25,920 bases of DNA, from the NCBI GenBank assembly GCA_003661945.1, contig QMXC01000001.1:1-25920 (forward strand). The letters run 5' to 3'. Under the pieces are notes generated by a model. It saw nothing but the letters and a program-made list of their open reading frames with translations, ran no database searches and had not been told where the DNA came from. Each line of letters begins with the position of its first letter. The stretch's first letter is position 1. Positions 22,907 through 25,920 of the stretch are shown piece after piece. The translations under genes and the position numbers were made by a program. Source of the DNA: Candidatus Bathyarchaeota archaeon (lineage in GTDB: Archaea > Thermoproteota > Bathyarchaeia > Bathyarchaeales > UBA233).

Positions 22907-23425
22907 ATGAAGTTTATGACTAGAAAATCGTTAAGAAGACATTTTTTGAAGGATAAAGAAGTGAAAAAGCTGGTTCAAGAGTTCTCGAGACGATTCAACC
23001 TACAGCTGACGGAGATTTTGGAAAAAGATAGCATCGAAGTTGAAGTTGCCGAGGTCGGGGCGGATGTAAGGGTTTTCCTTATTTCTGGTAGGCCGTTGCT
23101 TGTTAGCCTTGAGGAAAGGCTTGTTCCTTCTTTGGTTTTTGAAGAGCTGTTTCGTTTCCTCCCCCGGGTCGTTGTAGATTCAGGCGCGGTTCCGTACGTG
23201 TGCAACGGCGCCGACGTTATGGCTCCCGGAATAGTTCGCGTTGAAGGAAACTTCCACAAAGGCGACATAGTTGTGGTGGTCGACGAACGCCACGCGAAAC
23301 CGCTTGTTATAGGAGAAGCCTTACACAGCTCGGAAGAACTAAGAAAAATGAAAACGGGAAAAGCCGTGAAAAATGTTCATTACGTCGGCGACAAGCTGTG
23401 GAAGTTTATCAAGGAGATTTCGTGA
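22907..23425 (+). CDS. PUA-domain RNA-binding protein (MCT-1/Tma20-like)
   Basis: This 172-aa protein has an N-terminal domain of the pre-PUA type (residues about 1-85, RRHFLKDKEVKKL) and a C-terminal PUA domain: VVDSGAVPYVCNGADVMAPG, IVRVEGNFHKGDIVVVVDE, PLVIGEA. It closely follows the layout of archaeal MCT-1/Tma20 relatives, which in eukaryotes work with DENR in ribosome recycling and re-initiation. No SUI1/DENR partner lies nearby. Start may be ATG 22907 or ATG 22916; there is no SD and the TATA position suggests a leaderless transcript. It sits among ribosomal and RNA-binding genes, which fits a translation role. Confidence 0.9.
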   Translation: MKFMTRKSLRRHFLKDKEVKKLVQEFSRRFNLQLTEILEKDSIEVEVAEVGADVRVFLISGRPLLVSLEERLVPSLVFEELFRFLPRVVVDSGAVPYVCNGADVMAPGIVRVEGNFHKGDIVVVVDERHAKPLVIGEALHSSEELRKMKTGKAVKNVHYVGDKLWKFIKEIS

Positions 23426-23462
23426 GATGGAGTCGAAATATGGATTTTCGGTTCACAAATGA

Positions 23463-23509
23463 TTTTAAATATCAAGTTTTAATCTAGAGCTGCCTTTCGG
23501 AAGAAAGGC
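23463..23509 (+). promoter_or_regulatory. sepF promoter with 7-bp stem-loop at the predicted mRNA 5' end
   Basis: TTTTAAATATC (23463-23473) is a TATA box. GCCTTTC (23492-23498), loop GGAA, GAAAGGC (23503-23509) form a perfect 7-bp stem closed by a GNRA tetraloop, right at the expected start near 23493. No T-run follows, so it is not an obvious terminator. A second A/T box (about 23521-23535) is too close to the SD to serve well. Confidence 0.45.
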
Positions 23510-23566
23510 GTTAAGGAAACGTTTAAACTTAAAAGAAGCTAAAATAGAATATGCGAGGAATAACGT

Positions 23567-23974
23567 TTGTCAAGCTTTAGTAAAGCTTTGGGAAAAATTT
23601 TCGGAAAGCACAAGAAAGACAAGGAAGAGAAAGAAAAGGAGACGGAAACCATTGAAGTTGTGGCGCATCATCCAGACGTAGAATCAGGCAAGGTGTATTT
23701 GAAGGCTTTACCGCTGCGAGAGCTCGCTGACCTTGACAAGATTAAGGACGAGGTGAAAGCGGGAAACATTGTTATTATCCGTGTTAATTCCCTTGCCAGG
23801 AAAAGCATTGAAGATGTTAAAAGGGCGGTTAATGAGCTCTGCGAGTTCGCTGATTCCATAGGCGGGGACATTGCAAGGCTAGGTGAAGAACGAGTTGTTT
23901 TGACTCCTCCTTCGGTGCGTATTTGGCGTCAGAAGCCTCCGATGCCTACGGAGCAAGCGTCTACTGCAGCCTAA
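23567..23974 (+). CDS. sepF: Archaeal SepF, FtsZ membrane anchor
   Basis: This 135-aa protein fits archaeal SepF. The N-terminal MSSFSKALGKIFGKHKKDK is an amphipathic membrane-targeting helix, followed by a K/E-rich linker and the SepF core: VYLKALPLRELADLDKIKDE, AGNIVIIRVNSLARKS, VNELCEFADSIGGDIARLGE and ERVVLTPPSVRIW. SepF binds the FtsZ tail and tethers the ring to the membrane, so the host likely divides with FtsZ. The start is TTG 23567 with GAGG 8 nt upstream; the nearby ATG 23551 is out of frame. The last 14 bases overlap the 3' end of the convergent aCPSF1 gene. Confidence 0.93.
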   Translation: MSSFSKALGKIFGKHKKDKEEKEKETETIEVVAHHPDVESGKVYLKALPLRELADLDKIKDEVKAGNIVIIRVNSLARKSIEDVKRAVNELCEFADSIGGDIARLGEERVVLTPPSVRIWRQKPPMPTEQASTAA

Positions 23975-25880
23975 TCGTTTCCAGAATATTTGGGGCTACG
24001 GTTTGGAACTTATATTTCTTGCTCATAAAGTTGGCTATGTTTAAGCATTTGGCTCTTTCTCCGTGACAAGTGATTATTCTTTCAGGTCTAGGGGATATTC
24101 GTGTCAGGTAGTTTATGATTTGCTTTCGGTCGGAATGTCCGGAGAAGCCTTCTATGGATTCGACGCGGAGTTTAACTTTGACTATTTCTATTTTTCCTTC
24201 GCTGTTTATCGTTGATACTTCTTCTAGTCCCCTCTGGATTCTTCTGCCTAGTGTTCCTTCGATTTGGTAGCTTACGAAGATTAGGGTGTTCTTTTTATCG
24301 GAGGCGAGCCTTTTGAAGTATTCGATTACGGGTCCGCCTTCGAGCATTCCCGAAGTGGCGAGGATTATGCAGGGTTCGCCTTCAACGATTTCTTCTCTCA
24401 CGCTTGGATGTTCAACTATGGTGAAGTATTCGGATTGGAAGGGGTTTACGCCTCCGTGAAGTATGCTTCGTCTGACTTCGCGGGCTAGGTATTCGGGATA
24501 AGCCGTGTGAATAGCCGTTGCTTCCGAAATCATACCTTCGATGTAGACCGGAGCCTCCTTCATCATTCCCCGACGCATATTTCCGTCTATTATGAGCATT
24601 ATTTCTTGAGCCCTTCCTACCGCTGGAACCGGAATGAGAACCTTTCCACCATTTTCTAGTGTTTCGTTTATTACGCGGGTGAGGGTTTCCTCGGCTTCTA
24701 TTCTGGAGGGCATAACGTCGCCGGGACCGCCATACGTGGTTTCCGTTATAACCGTTTCCGCCCTCGGAAACTCCGTTGTAGCTGCTTCGAGAAGCGTTGT
24801 TTTCGCGTATTTGTAGTCTCCTGTATAGACGATGTTGTGTAGTCCTTCGCCTATGTGAAGGTGGATTATGGATGACCCTAGAATGTGGCCAGCGTTATGA
24901 AGCGTTAAACGGATATCCGGAGCAATATCAGTTACCATTCCGTATCGCAGCGGAATCGTGTGCAAAACGCATTCCCTAACGTCTTTCTGGTCGTAAGGCG
25001 CAATTGCACCTTGTTTGCTTACCACATCTAGATAATCCAACTGCAAGAGCGTCATGAGGTTTGACGTGGGAGCTGAACAGTAAACGGGTCCGTCGTATCC
25101 GTACTTGTAAAGGTATGGAACAAGCCCGCAGTGGTCCAGATGCGAATGGCTTATTATCACGGCATCTAAAGACTCGATGTCAAATTCTGGAACGTCTAGC
25201 CTTGGAAACATATCAATAGGGTTGACGGCGCCCGGATTTATGCCACAGTCAAGCAACACCTTGCTTTCTCTCGTTTGAACTAGAAATGCGGAGCGCCCCA
25301 CCTCGAGGGCTCCACCTAACGCGGTGATTCGTACGTCTCCGACTTCCATCATTAGAGGCCGGAATATTCTTTCGCCTATGGTTCTTAGGATTCTTTCCCT
25401 TTCTTTGCTTTCCGAGTGCATGAAATGTCTCATGTGCCTAATGATTTTGGACGGTATCGGTGGGGTTCGAAGCACCCGGGGTCTCCAGCGTGTGCGTTTT
25501 ATGATTTCCTGCAGAACGGAGCCGTTTTTTCCTATTACAAGCCCGGGTTTTTTGGCTTCTATTATGACTTCGCCGAGGCTGGGGTCGAAGGTTATGCTGG
25601 AAATTTCGGCTTCTTCTGATATTGTTTCACGGATTATTTTTTCCGTTTCTTTTTCTGGAAGTCTGACCGAGGGGTCTGAGCGGACTACTATGCGTTTCCT
25701 TATGAGGTTGACTATGTCGGCGATTATGTTACTTTGCTCTATGAGGATTTCCGGTTTTTTCGTGTATAACGCAAGTCGAGGTCCTTCATATTCAACTCTA
25801 GTAACTTGCGCCTCTCGAGGCATGTGATCTAACACGTATTGGCTTATGTCCACCTTGGTTCTGTCACTGGAGGAGTTCAA
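23961..25880 (-). CDS. aCPSF1: KH-domain beta-CASP ribonuclease (transcription termination / RNA decay)
   Basis: This 639-aa protein is the archaeal CPSF73-like nuclease. An N-terminal KH pair comes first; the second has the GxxG motif GKNG (117-120). Then comes the metallo-beta-lactamase core with LLDCG (Asp211) and SHSHLDHCG (His245, His247, Asp249, His250), followed by the HNAGHILGSSI and YTGDYKY motifs, the beta-CASP region, and C-terminal GFSGHSDR and TCHGE. Homologues cut RNA 3' ends at U-rich sites and help terminate transcription. The start is TTG 25880; the resulting N-terminus matches the family length, and GGGGAAG upstream lies in the final codons of the preceding gene, so translation is coupled. 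Confidence 0.96.
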   Translation of the reverse strand: MNSSSDRTKVDISQYVLDHMPREAQVTRVEYEGPRLALYTKKPEILIEQSNIIADIVNLIRKRIVVRSDPSVRLPEKETEKIIRETISEEAEISSITFDPSLGEVIIEAKKPGLVIGKNGSVLQEIIKRTRWRPRVLRTPPIPSKIIRHMRHFMHSESKERERILRTIGERIFRPLMMEVGDVRITALGGALEVGRSAFLVQTRESKVLLDCGINPGAVNPIDMFPRLDVPEFDIESLDAVIISHSHLDHCGLVPYLYKYGYDGPVYCSAPTSNLMTLLQLDYLDVVSKQGAIAPYDQKDVRECVLHTIPLRYGMVTDIAPDIRLTLHNAGHILGSSIIHLHIGEGLHNIVYTGDYKYAKTTLLEAATTEFPRAETVITETTYGGPGDVMPSRIEAEETLTRVINETLENGGKVLIPVPAVGRAQEIMLIIDGNMRRGMMKEAPVYIEGMISEATAIHTAYPEYLAREVRRSILHGGVNPFQSEYFTIVEHPSVREEIVEGEPCIILATSGMLEGGPVIEYFKRLASDKKNTLIFVSYQIEGTLGRRIQRGLEEVSTINSEGKIEIVKVKLRVESIEGFSGHSDRKQIINYLTRISPRPERIITCHGERAKCLNIANFMSKKYKFQTVAPNILETIRLQ

Positions 25881-25884
25881 AATT

Positions 25885-25920
25885 TTACTTCCCCTTGTTT
25901 CTAGCCGCCGCTTTCAAGTA
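25885..25920 (-). CDS. C-terminal end of the gene upstream of aCPSF1 (cut by window edge)
   Basis: A minus-strand frame enters from the right edge and ends YLKAAARNKGK at TAA 25885-25887, 4 nt before the aCPSF1 start. The close spacing and the SD for aCPSF1 inside its last codons support a real gene. In many archaea the proteasome beta subunit gene precedes aCPSF1, which would fit, but eleven residues cannot prove it. Confidence 0.5.
   Translation of the reverse strand, partial: YLKAAARNKGK

Noticed and set aside
25324..25827. Open frame of 167 aa on the plus strand
   Set aside because: Antisense to the KH region of aCPSF1 and compositionally a mirror of it; no motif or SD supports it.
1..25920. 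CRISPR arrays, insertion sequences, defence or phage genes
   Set aside because: No regularly spaced direct repeats, transposase motifs or defence-type domains were seen; nearly every base is assigned to housekeeping or metabolic genes.

Overview
The window reads as a chromosomal segment of an archaeon. Archaeal markers are GatD/GatE, an Elp3 with archaeal layout, the KH-domain beta-CASP nuclease aCPSF1, an Sm-like protein followed by L37e, S10 in its archaeal form, S30e, SepF, AT-rich TATA elements about 25-40 nt before many starts, and frequent TTG/GTG starts. S30e is mostly known from TACK-type archaea, while SepF implies FtsZ-based division. Together they suggest a Bathyarchaeia-like (MCG) lineage; this is an inference, not a demonstrated placement. 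No rRNA, tRNA, CRISPR array, insertion sequence or phage gene was seen. Coding density is very high, and once the short S30e gene is placed at 19464-19631 no gene-free stretch exceeds 300 bases.

Layout. 1-7.5 kb is mostly acid/acyl-CoA metabolism: the end of an unknown gene, an AMP-forming acyl-CoA synthetase, a small unknown protein with a SepF-like amphipathic N-terminus, a DUF116 protein, a methylmalonyl-CoA epimerase, a two-subunit family I CoA-transferase, a homocitrate/isopropylmalate-synthase-type enzyme and a YaaH/SatP acetate channel. 7.5-12.5 kb is ion transport: a P2A Ca2+-ATPase diverging from a membrane pyrophosphatase of the K+-independent type. 12.5-17.4 kb is a minus-strand tRNA block (elp3-gatD-gatE), with gatE translationally coupled to gatD. 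17.4-19.6 kb holds a two-helix membrane protein, a YtcJ-type amidohydrolase and S30e. 19.7-25.9 kb holds an AN1-zinc-finger site-2 protease, S10, a HAD phosphatase, an unrecognised 215-aa protein, L37e with an Sm-like protein, a PUA-domain (MCT-1-like) protein, SepF, and aCPSF1 just downstream of a gene cut by the window edge.

How the genes may work together. Acetate uptake, acyl-CoA synthesis, CoA transfer and methylmalonyl epimerisation fit organic-acid metabolism. The PPi released by the acyl-CoA synthetase could be used by the pyrophosphatase to pump ions (inference). The rest is translation, tRNA modification or charging, RNA decay and division. I found no convincing novel multi-gene system. 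The leads most worth following are a shared inverted repeat in the satP-like and sepF promoters, an inverted repeat on the rps10 promoter, the SepF-tailed unknown protein, the orphan 215-aa protein and the AN1-protease/S30e divergent pair.
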